Source: Entoloma clypeatum (Eukaryota; Basidiomycota; Agaricomycetes; Agaricales; Entolomataceae). From it: a stretch of DNA of 64,000 nt. Shown in pieces: positions 1-11,504 of this stretch. Position 1 is the stretch's first letter, and each line of letters starts with the position of its first letter. The stretch covers positions 4,650,001 through 4,714,000 of the forward strand of contig OY751485.1 in the NCBI GenBank assembly GCA_963565915.1, given 5' to 3'. The translations under genes were made by a program, and so were the position numbers. Below the pieces are notes generated by a model, which saw nothing but the letters and a program-made list of their open reading frames with translations, ran no database searches and was not told where the DNA came from.

Positions 1-3000
1 GGATGAAGTGTCCCCGCTTCCCTACTGAGTCCACTACCACCATGATAGCGTCGTAGCCGTGGGCTTCTGGTAGTTCAGTAATGAAGTCAACACTGGTTAC
101 TTGCCACCGCTCCGTGGGGACCGGTAGCGGATTGAGCTCTCCGGAGGGCGGAGTGCGTCGGACCTTGGTGCGGAGGCATGAGTCGCATGTCTTGCAATAT
201 TGACCTATTAAACGAGACATGTGTGGCCACCAGTAATTGCGCGACACCAGTTCCAAGGTTTTCCACCGTCCCGGATGTCCGGCCACCGGAGTGTCGTGGT
301 GTTGTGTGAGGATCCGATGACGCAGTTGGGGATTATTAGGAACATAGATACGATCCCTGAAGTAGAGCAAACCTTCCGCTTGCCTCCACTCCGCACTTCG
401 GACGGACCCCGCTCCGACGGTCGGAAGGGATCTGACGACCTCCGCCACACTATCCTCCAGTAGCCCCTCTCGGATTCCCTGTCGGACCTGGCAGAGGACG
501 TCGCGTTCTTCCCCTTGAACAGTTACCCCACGCATTGCTCGCACTGCAAACAATTCTGGTCGAAGAAGGATGATGTTTTCGTTGTCCCGCGATCCGTCTC
601 CGTGGTCCGCTCGTCGGGACAAAGCGTCGGACTTGCCCATTGACTTTCCAGGTCGATGGTGCATTTTAAAATCGAAACGAGCGAGGTATAAGGACCATCT
701 AGCTTGTCGTCGATTTAGTTTTTGAGCTGTCATGAAGTACTCAAGATTTTTGTGGTCCGTCCAAATCTCCACTGTCTTCTCCGCTCCTTCAAGGAAGTGC
801 CTCCACTCCTCTAATGCGCGGACCACTGCCAACATCTCCTTGTCATAGATCTCGTAGTTGCGTTCCACCGGACTGAGGCTTTTGGAATAGAATGCGACAG
901 GGTGCCACTTACCGTCCTCTGTTGGTTGGGACAGTACTGCTCCGGTTGCAAAGTCCGAGCTATCCGCTTCTACCCGCCACTCCTTTCGATGATCAGCTAA
1001 GACCAGGATCGGAGCGGATGTAATCCTTCGCTTCAACTCCGCAAATGCGGACACTTCTCCCTCCCTCCAAGACCAGAGGTGCCCCTTCTTCGTGAGCTCG
1101 AAAAGAGGGCGCGCGATGTCCGAAAACCCTTCAATAAAACGGCGATAGAAGTTAGTGAACCCCAGAAAGGACTGTACTTCTCGGACGTTTGTCGGAGCAG
1201 GCCACTCTGCGACCCCCGCTACTTTCACCGGATCCATCTCTACGCGTCCTTGTTCAATAATAAGGCCTAAGTATTCAATGCGCGTTTGCTCAAACTCGCA
1301 TTTCTCTGGTTTTAGATAGAGTTTGTGTTCGCGAAGTCGTTCCAGTACAATCCGTGTGACCCTCCGATGTTCCGCAAGGGTCTCCGTGAAGATGAGTATA
1401 TCGTCAAGGTAAACACAAACTACACCTTCAGTGATAAGGTCCTGAAAGATCTCGTTCATCATAGTCTGGAATGTGGATGGACTATTAGTGAGGCCGAAGA
1501 ACATCACCAATGGTTCATAGAGTCCGCGATTGGTCCAAAAAGCGGCCTTCCACTCGTCTCCGGGCTTTATCCGTACATTGTTGTAACCCCAGCGGATGTC
1601 GAGTTTGGTGAAGTATTGAGCGCGTTGAAGTTTATTGATCAGTTCGGATATGAGCGGAAGCGGATACTTGTTTTTGATAGTTTTGGAATTGAGTGACCGG
1701 TAGTCTTGTACAAGACGAAGGGAGCCATCCTTTTTCTTGATATAGAACACCGGAGATGCCATCGGAGACTTGGAAGGGCGGATCCGACCAGTTGCAAGGT
1801 TTTCCTCCAAAAACGCGTCGAGTTCTTTCTGTTCGTTCGGGGCGAGCGGATATACCTTACAACCCGCCGGAGAGGCGTCCGGAACAAGTTCAATGGCGTG
1901 GTCCCACGTCCGCTCTTCCGGTAAGGTGTCGAAAGAGGTCTTTGAGAATACGTCTTCGAAATCAAACAAGTGGTCTGGTACGGAATCGCGGAAAGATTTG
2001 GGTTTCTGGTTACTGAGGAAGGCCTCCGATAGACGTTGCGAGATATTGGATGAAGCGCGGATGAACTCCGCCTCCGCAGGTACTGTTCCGACAAAAAGGC
2101 GGTCTCCCTCCTCAAACTCATCCTCTTCCTCATCGTCTTCCGCTAACTCCTCCGTTTCTTCTCCTTCTGTGACATCCTCCACCCATGGGCCGCGTGGAGC
2201 CTCCTCCTCTAGACCGGACGTCGGAGTGGAACCCATCCGACAGGCTCGGATGCGGACTTGTTCGAACTTCCGCTCCTTCCGCTCTTGGGCTGCCTCCTGT
2301 TGGCATGTCCGACATCGTGCAGGACACCGGCTCATCTTCACTTCCCCTGAAGTCCAATCTACCTCGGGGTTGTGTTCTTTGAGCCAAGTGAAGCCTAACA
2401 CGATTTCTTGTTTTCCCAAACTTGTGACTGCAAGCTGGGTCCGTTCCGAGTGATCCCGATAGCGGAGCACTACGTCCAACACCTCCGTTATTGCTCCGGC
2501 CTCATTCGGAGTTCCGTCGATGTTGTATACCGGAATTGCGCGTTGTAGTTTTCGAGTAGAGAGTCGGTGTTTCTCGACCAGAGTACGTTCAATAAACGAT
2601 CCTGTTGCCCCACTGTCGAGTAAGGCCTTTTGTGATAGTATGTCTTTAGTGTCGGTAGTTTCGAGAACTATGTCTAGTTCGAGGGAATTGTCGGAGCGAG
2701 CGGCTACGGCGAGAACATATTGTTTTGGAAGCCGCCGCTCCCACTTAGAGAAGCGGATGCGGATAGGGTTTGCGGAGTTGGGTGCGACTATAGGATCGTT
2801 TGCAGGCTTAGAGATGGAGGGTATAGGATCATATTGTTCCATAAATAAGGCAGCATAACGATTTTTAGTAGACAACGAGGGCGCACTGTTCACTCGTTGT
2901 GAGGAGGAAAATCCTCCTGTCCTCCCTCCGACTCCGCAGACTCCGTGGGCGGAACGGAGTTGCCTTCCGCCGCGTCCTTGACCACGAGTTGTTCCATGAT

Positions 3001-3055
3001 AAACTCGTCTTGTTCCTCCATCGTCATGAATCGGACGTCGAAGCGAAGGGGGCAT
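1..3055 (-). CDS. pol: Pol polyprotein of element A (partial, 3' end outside window)
   Basis: The reading frame is open from about 3055 to the left edge and is almost identical to the intact pol of element C. Within the window it covers the aspartic protease (LDSGATG), the reverse transcriptase (YLDD active site), RNase H, the zinc-binding domain of integrase and the start of the integrase core. The first part overlaps gag in the -1 frame, so it is probably made by frameshifting rather than from its own start. I saw no stop codon in the part visible. The remainder of integrase and the chromodomain lie beyond position 1. Confidence 0.85.
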   Translation of the reverse strand, partial: MPPSLRRPIHDDGGTRRVYHGTTRGQGRGGRQLRSAHGVCGVGGRTGGFSSSQRVNSAPSLSTKNRYAALFMEQYDPIPSISKPANDPIVAPNSANPIRIRFSKWERRLPKQYVLAVAARSDNSLELDIVLETTDTKDILSQKALLDSGATGSFIERTLVEKHRLSTRKLQRAIPVYNIDGTPNEAGAITEVLDVVLRYRDHSERTQLAVTSLGKQEIVLGFTWLKEHNPEVDWTSGEVKMSRCPARCRTCQQEAAQERKERKFEQVRIRACRMGSTPTSGLEEEAPRGPWVEDVTEGEETEELAEDDEEEDEFEEGDRLFVGTVPAEAEFIRASSNISQRLSEAFLSNQKPKSFRDSVPDHLFDFEDVFSKTSFDTLPEERTWDHAIELVPDASPAGCKVYPLAPNEQKELDAFLEENLATGRIRPSKSPMASPVFYIKKKDGSLRLVQDYRSLNSKTIKNKYPLPLISELINKLQRAQYFTKLDIRWGYNNVRIKPGDEWKAAFWTNRGLYEPLVMFFGLTNSPSTFQTMMNEIFQDLITEGVVCVYLDDILIFTETLAEHRRVTRIVLERLREHKLYLKPEKCEFEQTRIEYLGLIIEQGRVEMDPVKVAGVAEWPAPTNVREVQSFLGFTNFYRRFIEGFSDIARPLFELTKKGHLWSWREGEVSAFAELKRRITSAPILVLADHRKEWRVEADSSDFATGAVLSQPTEDGKWHPVAFYSKSLSPVERNYEIYDKEMLAVVRALEEWRHFLEGAEKTVEIWTDHKNLEYFMTAQKLNRRQARWSLYLARFDFKMHHRPGKSMGKSDALSRRADHGDGSRDNENIILLRPELFAVRAMRGVTVQGEERDVLCQVRQGIREGLLEDSVAEVVRSLPTVGAGSVRSAEWRQAEGLLYFRDRIYVPNNPQLRHRILTQHHDTPVAGHPGRWKTLELVSRNYWWPHMSRLIGQYCKTCDSCLRTKVRRTPPSGELNPLPVPTERWQVTSVDFITELPEAHGYDAIMVVVDSVGKRGHFI

Positions 3056-4044
3056 TCACGACTGAAGTGACCCGTTTTGTTACATCTGAAGCATGCATTG
3101 GCATTCTTGCCTTTGACGCGTGAAGTATCAATGTCCATTGCATTAGGGTCCCTTGTCGGCGGAGCGGTTGCGGATGCGAGTGGAGCTGGACGCGGAGTGA
3201 ATGGAATGTAGGGGCGAGGGAATACTGAGGTGCCAGGTACTCTTGGTCCGACGACGTTGCGGAAGGCAGATGTGCGGGTCGGAGCAGTGGCTTTGAAGGC
3301 TTTGTTGGCAATTCTATTGTCGTCGTTGACTCGTGCTGCAGAATACCACTCATCGGGGTTGTCGTCCGCAGGCCGTCCGTGGGTCAGGGTGGCGATCTCG
3401 TTCTGAATGTCGGAACGGAGACCATGGCGGAATTTGAGTACTATATTGGTATCCTCCTGATAGCCTGCTTTGTCAATGTAGTCTTTGAACTCGTCAATAT
3501 AGGTCTCGACATCCCGTTGACCTTGATAATAGGATTCTCCTTCGAGGATCAGTCTCGCGTCCTGTTCCTCATTCTTCGGAGTGAACTCCGTTGTAAAGAC
3601 GGCGCGGAAGTCCACCCAAGTCCGATAAGGCGGAGCACCGGTCCTCCGCTCTTGTCGGATAATGCGATCCGCAAAGCGTGCTGCGCGTCCACTCTTCATG
3701 AAAGATAAGGCCCAATAAATTTTAGCGTGGTCGTCTGCGAACTGTTCCGGAGCCAGCCCCATAAACAATTCACAGGAGTTTAGAAAGGTCCAGCCATTTG
3801 CGCGCGATCCGTCGAAGTCTGACGGATTGGCGGGTTTTGCTCGACGCACGCCTGGATTGGCCGGAGCGAGCGGAGCAGGTGGAGGTGCGGGTGTGGGAGC
3901 AGGTGGGATAGGTGGCGGAGCTGGGGCAGGAATTGCGTTGAAGGCGAGGAGGAGTTGGTCAAGTTGAGTAGAGATATCAGCGAGAGTTTGATGTTGTTCC
4001 TGGAACTCGTGCTCGAGCTGTTCAAGGCGATTGGGGTCGTCCAT
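2890..4044 (-). CDS. gag: Gag protein of element A
   Basis: A 384-aa Gag, intact. It has a proline-rich N-terminal region (about residues 38-65), a Ty3-type capsid region (about 75-240) and a CCHC zinc knuckle ([14 protein letters not shown], residues 318-331) for RNA binding. It differs from the Gag of element C by only a couple of residues. The last about 166 nt overlap the pol frame. Confidence 0.9.
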   Translation of the reverse strand: MDDPNRLEQLEHEFQEQHQTLADISTQLDQLLLAFNAIPAPAPPPIPPAPTPAPPPAPLAPANPGVRRAKPANPSDFDGSRANGWTFLNSCELFMGLAPEQFADDHAKIYWALSFMKSGRAARFADRIIRQERRTGAPPYRTWVDFRAVFTTEFTPKNEEQDARLILEGESYYQGQRDVETYIDEFKDYIDKAGYQEDTNIVLKFRHGLRSDIQNEIATLTHGRPADDNPDEWYSAARVNDDNRIANKAFKATAPTRTSAFRNVVGPRVPGTSVFPRPYIPFTPRPAPLASATAPPTRDPNAMDIDTSRVKGKNANACFRCNKTGHFSRECPLRFDVRFMTMEEQDEFIMEQLVVKDAAEGNSVPPTESAESEGGQEDFPPHNE

Positions 4045-4193
4045 TACTATGCGCGGAGCAGAATCACCGGTTACGGAGAGGTAATTAGAAGAACTGGAAG
4101 GGGTGTGAGATGTATCGGAGTCGGACGCGGACGAAGCTACTCCGAAGCGCGGAATCGTGACAACGATGCAATCGGACCCGGTCCAATTAGATG

Positions 4194-4203
4194 AGAACTT
4201 TCT
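4194..4203 (-). promoter_or_regulatory. Self-complementary primer-binding site of element A
   Basis: The 10 nt just inside the LTR (plus strand AGAACTTTCT) are the reverse complement of AGAAAGTTCT at 4324-4333 within the LTR. The LTR copy sits about 30 nt from a TATA-like box, where the transcript should start. This is the arrangement known from Tf1/sushi elements, whose mRNA 5' end folds back to prime reverse transcription. The role is inferred; the complementarity is seen. Confidence 0.7.
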
Positions 4204-4205
4204 AC

Positions 4206-4649
4206 TGTAAGGGCGACCTTACGATCCAAGACTCAAACTCAGATACTTGCAAGGGAGATCCGAAGTTTAGATTGAGCAGTCTAATAAGTAATACAACACA
4301 TACCTTGCAAGGGAGATCCGAAGAGAAAGTTCTAAGGATTCCCCTGCAAGCTAGCGAGATAAATAGTAAAATGAGATATGAAATAAAAGATAAAACGAGA
4401 CATAGGAATGATGAGTAATGGTCGGGAGTAGGGATGGGGGATGAATGGAAACGAGATGAATGATAGTACCTGCGATCCGACGTGCGGAGGAGCGGAGGGG
4501 CGCGGAGTCGTCGGATGTGGAGAGGTGCAGAGAGGTGAATAAGATATCAGAGGCAACAGATACGATCGGAGGGCGTCGGAGGGCGTCGGAGGGCGTCGGA
4601 GATGGTGGAAATGAATGGAAAGGGAAAGTGCAAAGTGGTTGCCCTTACA
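4206..4649 (-). repeat. 5' LTR of element A (444 bp)
   Basis: It begins TGTAAGGGC and ends GCCCTTACA, a perfect 9-bp terminal inverted repeat. The first about 148 bp (R/U5 side in minus orientation) are identical to the LTR of element C. From about 4354 the U3 part differs by many substitutions and indels. The U3 also holds a 10-bp unit (GTCGGAGGGC) repeated in tandem at about 4569-4600. A TATA-like ATAAATA (plus strand) lies at 4359-4365, about 30 nt from the predicted transcription start near 4333. Confidence 0.93.
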
Positions 4650-7600
4650 TGGGCCTACATATCTATGAGCCAGCTTTTTGGTCGGTCAGGTGGTTTTGAG
4701 GTCGGAGGAATCCAGAACGACCTTGTCGCCCAGTTGGAAGGTTGGAGTAGATGTCCGACGCTGGTTGTAGTACTGCGCCATGTTGTCTTTGGCCTTCCCC
4801 AAAGCTGCTCGTGCTTCCTCCAATGCAGACTTCATCTGCTTGCTGAAATCCTCTACGGCCTCAATCTCTGACGGTCTTTGTTGGGGCTCAAAGCCCATAC
4901 ATGGGTGACGGTCCGGTGTCGATGTAGAAGGGGGTTTGGCGTGTGGACACGTGGACATGGTTACGAAAACTCTGCCATTGGAAGCCATTCGTCCCAATCG
5001 TCCTGTCGCTCATTGACAAACAGTCGGAGGTATTGTTCCAATCCCTGGTTCACACATTCCGTCTGTCTGTCCGACTGTGGATGGTAGGCCATCAAGGCAG
5101 CGACCTTGATACCTAACAGCCTGTACAATTCCCGCGTGAACTTGGCGACGAACTGTGGTCCGCAATTGGAGACAATGGCCTCCGGAAGACCATGAAGCTT
5201 CCAAACATGTTGAACATAAGATTTCGCGGATCCGAGGGCAGAGAGAGCGGAGTGCATTGGAATGAAGTGCCTGCGTTTCCCGACTGAGTCTACTACTACC
5301 ATGATAGTGTCATACCCATGGGCTTCTGGTAGTTCAGTGATAAAATCAACACTAGTTACCTGCCATCGCTCCGACGGGACTGGGAGCGGATGGAGTTCAC
5401 CAGAGGATGCGGAGCATCAGACCTTGGTGCGGAGGCAGGGGTCGCAAGTTTTGCAATACTGACCAATTAAATGTGCCATGTGGGGCCACCAATAAGTGCG
5501 TGATACCAACTCTAGAGTCTTCCAGCATCCTGGGTGTCCGACCACCGGATTGTCATGGTGTTGTGTGATGATTCGTTGGTGGAGCTGTGGGTTGTTGGGC
5601 ACATAAATGCGATCTCGGAAGTACAGTAAACCCTCCGACTGTCGCCATTCCACTCTGCAGATGGATGCAGCTCCGACCGTCGGAAGGGATTTGATGACCT
5701 CCACTATGCTATCCTCTAGAAGGCCATCACAGATGCCCTGTCGGACCTTCTGGAGGACATCGTGCTCCTCACCTTGAGTGGCTACTCCCCGAGTGGCCCG
5801 TATGGCAAACAGCTCCGGTCGGAGTAGGACTATGTCCTCATTGTCCCGTGAGCCATCTCCATGGTCCACCTGACGTGACAGTGCGTCGGACTTCCCCATT
5901 GACTTGCCCAGTCGATGGTGCATCTTGAATTCAAAACGCACTAGGTATAGAGACCACCGCGCTTGTCGCCGATTGAGCTTCTGGGCGGTCATAAAGTATT
6001 CGAGGTTTTTGTGATCGGTCCAAATTTCCACCGTCTTCTCCGCTCCTTCAAGGAAATGTTGCCATTCCTCCAGCATGCGGATTACAGCCAGCATCTCCTT
6101 GTCATGAATTTTGTAGTTGCGTTCCACTGGGCTAAGGCTTTTGGAATAAAACACGACAGGGTGCCACTTACTGTCCTCTGACGGTTGGGACAGTACCGCT
6201 CCAGTTGCAAAGTCGGAGCTATCCGCTTCAACTTGCCACTCCTTGCTGTGGTCAGGGAGGACAAGTATCGGAGCGGAGGTGATCCTCCGCTTCAGACCTC
6301 CGAAGGCCCCCGCTTCCTTGTCGCCCCAGGACCATACACAGCCCTTGGTTGTGAGTCAGAACAGAGAACCCTTGGATGAAATGACGATAGAAGTTAGTGA
6401 ATTTAAGGAAGGACTGTATCTCCCGCACGTTAGTCAGAGTCAGCCACTCTGACACTCCGGCGACCTTGACAGGGTCCATTTCCACATGTCCTTTCTCAAT
6501 AATAAGGCCAAGGTATTCGATCCGTGTCTGTTCGAATTCACACTTCTCCGGTTTGAGATACAATCTGTGTTGTTGGAGCCACTCTAATACTATGCGTGTG
6601 ATCCTCCAATGCTCTGACAGGTCCGACGTAAAGATGAGAATATCATCAAGATAAACACATATGCCACCTTCAGTAATAAGATCTTGTAGGATATTGTTCA
6701 TCATAGTCTGAAAGGTTGAAGGACTATTAGTGAGTCTGAAGAACATTACAAGGGGTTCGAAGAGTCCCCGATTTGTCCGAAAGGCCGCTTTCCATTCATC
6801 TCCGGGCTTGATTCGGACATTATTGTAGCCCCATCGGATATCGAGCTTGGTGAAGTATTGAGCATTCTGGAGTTTATTGACTAGTTCGGAGATGAGCGGA
6901 AGAGGGTACTTTTTTTTGATAGTCTTGGAATTGAGCAATCAATAATCCTGAACGAGTCAGAGGGAACCGTCCTTCTTCTTGATGAAAAAGACCGGAGAGG
7001 CCATCGGAGATTTTGAAGGTCAGATCCAACCAGTGGCCAGATTTTCTTCCAAGAATACATCGAGTTCCTTCTGTTCCTTCAGAGCGAGTGGATACACCTT
7101 GCAACCTGTCAGAGTTGCATCGGGCATCAGCTCAATGGCATGGTCCCATACACATTCCTCTGGCAGATTGTTGAAGGTCATATAAGTGATTAGGTACAGA
7201 ATCACGAAAAGACTTGGGTTTCTGATTTTGGAGGAACACCTCTGATAGGCATTGTGAGGTAGTTGATGATGCTCGGACGAATTTGGACGTCGGAGGTAGG
7301 GCTCCAATGAAGAGGCAATCTCCCTCTTCAAACTTGTCTTCCTCCTCCGCATCGTCTTCCAACGGCTCATCCAATGATTGTTCTTTGTCCTTGCTTACGT
7401 CTTTTACCCAAGGGCCTCATGGGGCTTCCTCCGCTAATCCAGCATCTGGCATCGGACCCATCTGACAAGTGTGGATGCGTGCCTGCTCAAATTTGTGGAC
7501 CTTCCGCTCCTGAATGGCCTCCTGATGGCAAGTCCGACAGCGAGTGGGACAGCAACTCATTCTCACCTCCCCGGAGGTCCAATCTACCTCGGGATTGTGC

Positions 7601-8090
7601 TCCTTGAGCCACGTGAATCCAAGTACAATATCCTGCTTTCCCAGTCCAGTTACAGCGAGCTGGGTCCGCTCTGTGTGATCCTGATATCGGAGTATAATGT
7701 CCAAGACCTCCGATATTGCTCCGGCGTCGTTCGGAGTACCGTCGACATTGTAGACAGGGATTGCACATTGTAGCCTTCGGATACTGAGTCGATGTTTCTC
7801 TACCAGGGAGCGGTCAATGAAGGAGCCAGTCGCTCTGCTATTGAGAAGAGCCTTTTGTGAAAGGGTATCCTTGGTGTCCGTTGTCTCCAGAACAACATCT
7901 AGTTCAATAGTGTTGTCGGAGCTGTCAGAGGCCAGGATGTATTTTTTTGGAAGTCGTCGTTCCCATTTTCGGAGTCGGGGTCAGACGACTTTCAGAGTCG
8001 GGGTAGGTGTGACTGAGGGTTCATTCTGCGCTGAGTCATAAGAAGTAAAATCTGATTCATCTATAGACAAGGAAGCATAACGATTGCTGA
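4650..8090 (-). pseudogene. pol: Pol remnant of element B
   Basis: Broken pieces in order match the pol of element C: protease region and linker (about 7417-7704), reverse transcriptase (6252-6938), RNase H with integrase zinc domain (5417-6154), integrase core (4961-5302) and post-integrase region (4686-4997). Stops and frameshifts separate them, for example in the RT segment near 6940 and in the RNase H segment near 6160. The element can no longer encode a full polyprotein. Confidence 0.88.
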
Positions 8091-9254
8091 AAAATCCTCT
8101 TGTTTGTCTTCTGCTTGCTCTGACGCTTCGGCAACGTTGGAGGTAGACATCACTGCATCTTTAGCGGCTAGTTGGTCCATCATGTACTCCTCTTCTTCGT
8201 CCAACGTCATGAATCGGACATCGAATTGGAGCGGACACTCGCGACTGAAATGACCAGTTTTACCACATCTGAAGCATACATTGGTGTTCTTACCCCTGAC
8301 ATGAGAGGCATCGATATCCATCGCATTGGGGTCGCGGACGGTCGGAGTCGGAGCAATGACTGTCGGAGGTGCATGTGGAATATAGGGGATGAAAGGTCGG
8401 GGAAATACAGATCCTGCCGCTGCCTTCGGTGCGGTTGGAGCAGTGCGGAAAGGGTTCGGGCGTGTCAGAACTGTGGACTTGAAAGCTTTATTGGCAATTT
8501 GATTATCATTGTTGACTCATGCGGCTGCATACCAGGCATCCAGGTTGTCATCCGCGGGTCGTCCGAAAGTTAGTGTTGCAATTTCGGATTGGATGTCGGA
8601 TCGGAGGCCATGTCGGAACTTAAGTACTATGTTCGTTCCTTCGGTGTACCCAGCCTTTTCGACATAATCCTTGAAGTCATCAATGTAAGCCTCCACATCC
8701 TGACTACCTTGGTAATAGGCTTCTCCCTCAAGAATGAGCCATGCATCTTGTTCTTCGTTTTTCGGAGTGAACTCCGCGATGAACGTGGTTTGGAACTGCA
8801 CCCAGGTCTGGTGACACGGAGCTCCGGTCCGACGCTCTTGTCAGATGAGGCGGTCGGTGAAGCGCGCAGCACATCCACTCTTCATGAAGGAAAGTGCCCA
8901 ATAGATCCTAGCATGATCATCTGCAAACTGTTCCGGAACCAGTCCCATATACAGTTCGCAAGAATTAAGAAAAGTTCAACCAGTGGTATGTGCTCCATCG
9001 AAGTCCGACGGAGTCGCGGGTTTGGCCCGACGCACACCTGGATTGGCAGGTGCAATCGGGGCTGGCGGGAAGGCCGGAACTGGGGCCTCCGCTGGAGGGG
9101 GAATTGGGTCGGGGTTGGAAATGGGAACAGGTGGAATAGCGGCACAGATAAGTTGTTCGAGTTGAGCAGTAATGTTGGTGAGGGTCTGGCAGTGTTCCTG
9201 GAACTCGTGTTCAAGCACAGCAAGACGTTCGGGGTCGTCCATTTCTATGTGCAA
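8061..9254 (-). pseudogene. gag: Gag remnant of element B
   Basis: Three ORF pieces (8976-9254, 8517-8801, 8061-8321) line up with the 384-aa Gag of element C: N-terminal region, capsid region and CCHC knuckle ([14 protein letters not shown]). The frame is broken between them. The gag end keeps the GAGGATTTT run that lies in the gag-pol overlap of the intact elements. Confidence 0.85.
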
Positions 9255-9430
9255 TACGGAGTCACCAGTTACAGAGTGGTAGGCAGAATGGTGGGAAGAG
9301 GGATTGGAAGGGGTGTCAGATGTACCGGAATCGGAGGAGGGTGGACTCGAGTCCGTGTCGTCAACTCCAAAGCGCGGAATGGCTTCAACGGTACAATTTG
9401 TACCCAGTCCGTTTAGAGAGAACTTTCTAC

Positions 9431-9923
9431 TGTAAGGGCGACCTTACGATCCAACAACTCCGAAGTGCTCTGAAGCGACTCCGATGTCAGACAACTTGCA
9501 AGGGAAATCCAAAGTTAAATTAGACTCTACGGAGTACAATACAAGGCGTACCTTGCAAGGGAAATCCAAAGAGAAAGTTCTGAGGATTCCCTTGCAGGCT
9601 AGACAGCTATATAGATGATGAGAATTGGAAATGAGGAGAGGAATGTTGAAATATGACAAAGATCGGGAGTAGGGATGGGAACGGAATATGTAAATCAGAA
9701 GCGTGCATGTGGTGGTATAAATCATTGCTCCGACGTGCACTCCGACACGGAAGACGGGTCGGAAGTGTCGGAGGTCAGAGGTGTTGAAGGATAGATGGAA
9801 ACGAAAGGAAACGTAAAGTATAGTAATATAAATAATAGACGTACCACAACGGTCAGAGGGTCGGAGGATGGGTCGGAGGTGTCGGTGGTGTCGGATTGAG
9901 GAAATTGGATGGTTGCCCTTACA
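9431..9923 (-). repeat. 5' LTR of element B (493 bp)
   Basis: It begins TGTAAGGGC and ends GCCCTTACA like the LTRs of A, C and G, but is diverged and longer. The self-priming pair is conserved: AGAACTTTCT at 9419-9428 just outside the LTR and its complement AGAAAGTTCT at 9572-9581 inside it. Confidence 0.88.
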
Positions 9924-10307
9924 GATTAAATCCCATTTATCAGAATGGAGAACAGAAGACGGAATATTATTCTTCCGCAACAGATGTTATGTACCGCCAG
10001 ATGAGACTCTGTGCCGGGAAATAACAAAACGATACCATGACTCCCTACCAAGTGGACATCCGGGACACCTGAAAACCCTGGAGTTGGTCAGACGAAACTA
10101 TTGGTGGCCAGGAATGTATGTGTTTGTCAAGAATTATGTTGGAGGATGTGCAACCTGCCAACAAATGAAAGTCAACACACACCCCACAAACCCTGGATTG
10201 ATGCCGATCAAGGCACGAAAAGACGCTAGACCATTCTCCCAGACAATGATCGACTTCATCACGGACCTGCCCGAGAGCAACAGATTTGACAGTATCATGG
10301 TCGTAGT
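9924..10307 (+). pseudogene. Gypsy integrase fragment E (zinc domain and start of core)
   Basis: The plus strand encodes a Ty3/gypsy integrase zinc-binding domain (motifs GHPGHLKTLELVRRNYWWP and CATCQQ) followed by the first core aspartate (MIDFITDLP), ending at IMVVV. It is cut on the left by element B and on the right by an hAT-like end at 10308. It differs in sequence from relic D, so it comes from another gypsy copy. Confidence 0.85.
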
Positions 10308-10398
10308 TAGTGTTTGAGGGTTCGGTTCAGTTCGGTTTTTTGCCTCCGAGGGGCATAGACCGAGACCGAGACCGGTCTTCATATATGACAAAAGGGCA
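10308..10398 (+). mobile_element. Stranded end of an hAT-like element
   Basis: The first about 90 bp (TAGTGTTTGAGGGTT, then GACCGAGACCGG subterminal motifs, up to ACAAAAGGGC) closely match the left end of the large hAT-like element starting at 10610. No matching right terminus is seen before 10609, so this copy is truncated or was joined by deletion. It interrupts the integrase codons of fragment E. Confidence 0.75.
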
Positions 10399-10455
10399 AT
10401 TGATAAGGATCAAGGGTCGAGGGGTCGTGTGAAGGCGCATAGGAAGAGGGTGAAA
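10399..10455. other. Short unassigned spacer
   Basis: I see no recognisable element in this stretch between the stranded hAT-like end and the reverse transcriptase of relic D; it may be the remains of a deletion junction. Confidence 0.3.
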
Positions 10456-10609
10456 AAGTATAACAAAAGATGCAGTCTACTTCAATAAGATGGACATCAT
10501 GTGGGGCTATAACAACCTCCAGATTAAGGAGGGCGATGAATGGAAACCTGCCTTCCTCACCAGTCGAGGATTGTTTGAACCATTGGTCATGTTTTTTGGT
10601 CTTTGCAAC
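10456..10609 (+). pseudogene. Gypsy relic D, part 1 (reverse transcriptase)
   Basis: Encodes a Ty3/gypsy RT segment (YFNKMDIMWGYNNLQIK, then EGDEWKPAFLTSRGLFEP, up to FFGLCN). The frame continues exactly after the hAT-like element at 19250 (NSPGTF), with TTTGCAAC duplicated at the two junctions (10602-10609 and 19250-19257). Confidence 0.9.
10602..10609. repeat. 8-bp target site duplication, left copy (TTTGCAAC)
   Basis: Identical to 19250-19257. The eight bases directly flank both ends of the hAT-like element and belong to the interrupted reverse transcriptase codons of relic D. Confidence 0.92.
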
Positions 10610-10854
10610 TAGTGTTTGAGGGTTTGGTTTGGTTCGGTTTTTTGCCTCCAAGGGGCATAGACCAAGACCAAGACCGGTCTTCATATATGACAAAAGGGCA
10701 AAAAACCGGACCAGACCACTCAGGACCGGTCCATCGGACCCATGGATGGTGGACCAAACCGGTCTGGACTGGTCAGAACCGGTTGAGTGGGTCGATTAAT
10801 TATACATCATGGCTAAATATATATACATATGGGAGTGGTAGCCATTGGGCATGA

Positions 10855-11070
10855 ACGGAGGCTGTTCGACACGTTGGGCATGAGTCGGCACTGTTGGGCG
10901 TGATTTGGCGGCTTTGGGCGTGATTTGGCGGCTTTGGGTGTGATTGGGCAGCTTTGGGCGTGATTTGGCGGCTTTGGGCGTGAGTGGAGGCTGTTGGGTG
11001 CGATAGGGGGCGTTGGGCGTGGGTGGAGGCCGTGGGGCGTGAGTGGAGGCCGTTGGGCACAGGAGGGGCC
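10855..11070. repeat. Left 20-bp minisatellite array, part 1
   Basis: G-rich tandem array with units such as GCTTTGGGCGTGATTTGGCG and GTGAGTGGAGGCCGTTGGGC, period 20 bp. It is interrupted by element C and resumes at 17171. The unit is the reverse complement of the right-hand array at 18541-19030. Confidence 0.85.
11066..11070. repeat. 5-bp target site duplication of element C (GGGCC), left copy
   Basis: GGGCC also occurs at 17171-17175 directly after the right LTR. Confidence 0.9.
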
Positions 11071-11504
11071 TGTAAGGGCGACCTTACGATCCAAGACTCA
11101 AACTCAGATACTTGCAAGGGAGATCCGAAGTTTAGATTGAGCAGTCTAATAAGTAATACAACACATACCTTGCAAGGGAGATCCGAAGAGAAAGTTCTAA
11201 GGATTCCCCTGCAAGCTAGCTGCGATAAATAGTAAAATGAGATATGAAATAAGAGATAAAACGAGACACATGAATGATGAGCAATGATCGGGAGTAGCGA
11301 TGAAGGATGAATGGAAACAAGATGAATGATAGTACCTGCGATCCGACGTGCGGAGTAGCGGATGGGGGCGGAGTCGTCAGATGCGGAGAGGCGGATAAGA
11401 TGTCGGAGACAGCGGATACGATCGGAGGACGTCGGAGATGGTGGAATAGAAAGGAAAGGAGGAAAGTAAAGGAAAAGTGAAAAGTGAAAGTGGTTGCCCT
11501 TACA
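11071..11504 (-). repeat. 3' LTR of element C (434 bp)
   Basis: Begins TGTAAGGGC, ends GCCCTTACA. I compared it with 16737-17170 base by base and saw no difference. Confidence 0.96.

Larger units (their letters stand above)
1..4649 (-). mobile_element. Ty3/gypsy chromovirus A, truncated by window edge
   Basis: This is an LTR retrotransposon read on the minus strand. The right-hand (5') LTR, primer-binding site, gag and most of pol lie in the window; the pol 3' end and the left LTR are outside it. Positions 1-4205 match element C at a constant offset of 12531 with only about eleven differences that I can see, so A and C are very recent sisters. The LTR is different: its U3 half diverges clearly from that of C. 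A ends at 4649 exactly inside the pol of decayed element B, so A was inserted into B; the other target duplication copy should lie left of the window. Confidence 0.93.
4650..9923 (-). mobile_element. Decayed chromovirus B (same family), interrupted by element A
   Basis: A minus-strand relative of A, C and G with gag and pol broken by several frameshifts and stops. The 5' LTR is at 9431-9923. Homology to pol continues leftwards until 4650, where the 5' LTR of element A cuts it in the codons for the post-integrase VGP motif. The chromodomain part and 3' LTR are therefore left of the window. B's right end abuts an older plus-strand integrase fragment, so B was inserted into that one. Confidence 0.9.

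Noticed and set aside
1639..2133. 164-aa minus-strand Arg-rich ORF (and its copies at 14170-14664 and 24449-24943)
   Set aside because: It is an alternative frame of pol in three related elements; conservation follows from pol itself.
9924..10609. Reading fragment E and relic D as one element
   Set aside because: The integrase piece comes before the RT piece, the order is wrong for one gypsy element, and relic D has its own, different integrase at 20040-20948.
10855..11070. CRISPR-like repeat array
   Set aside because: Units are contiguous without spacers, the organism is eukaryotic and no cas genes exist here.
10800..11117. Minus-strand ORFs with repeated Pro/His/Ala/Ser motifs
   Set aside because: Same cause: translation of the left minisatellite array across the LTR boundary.
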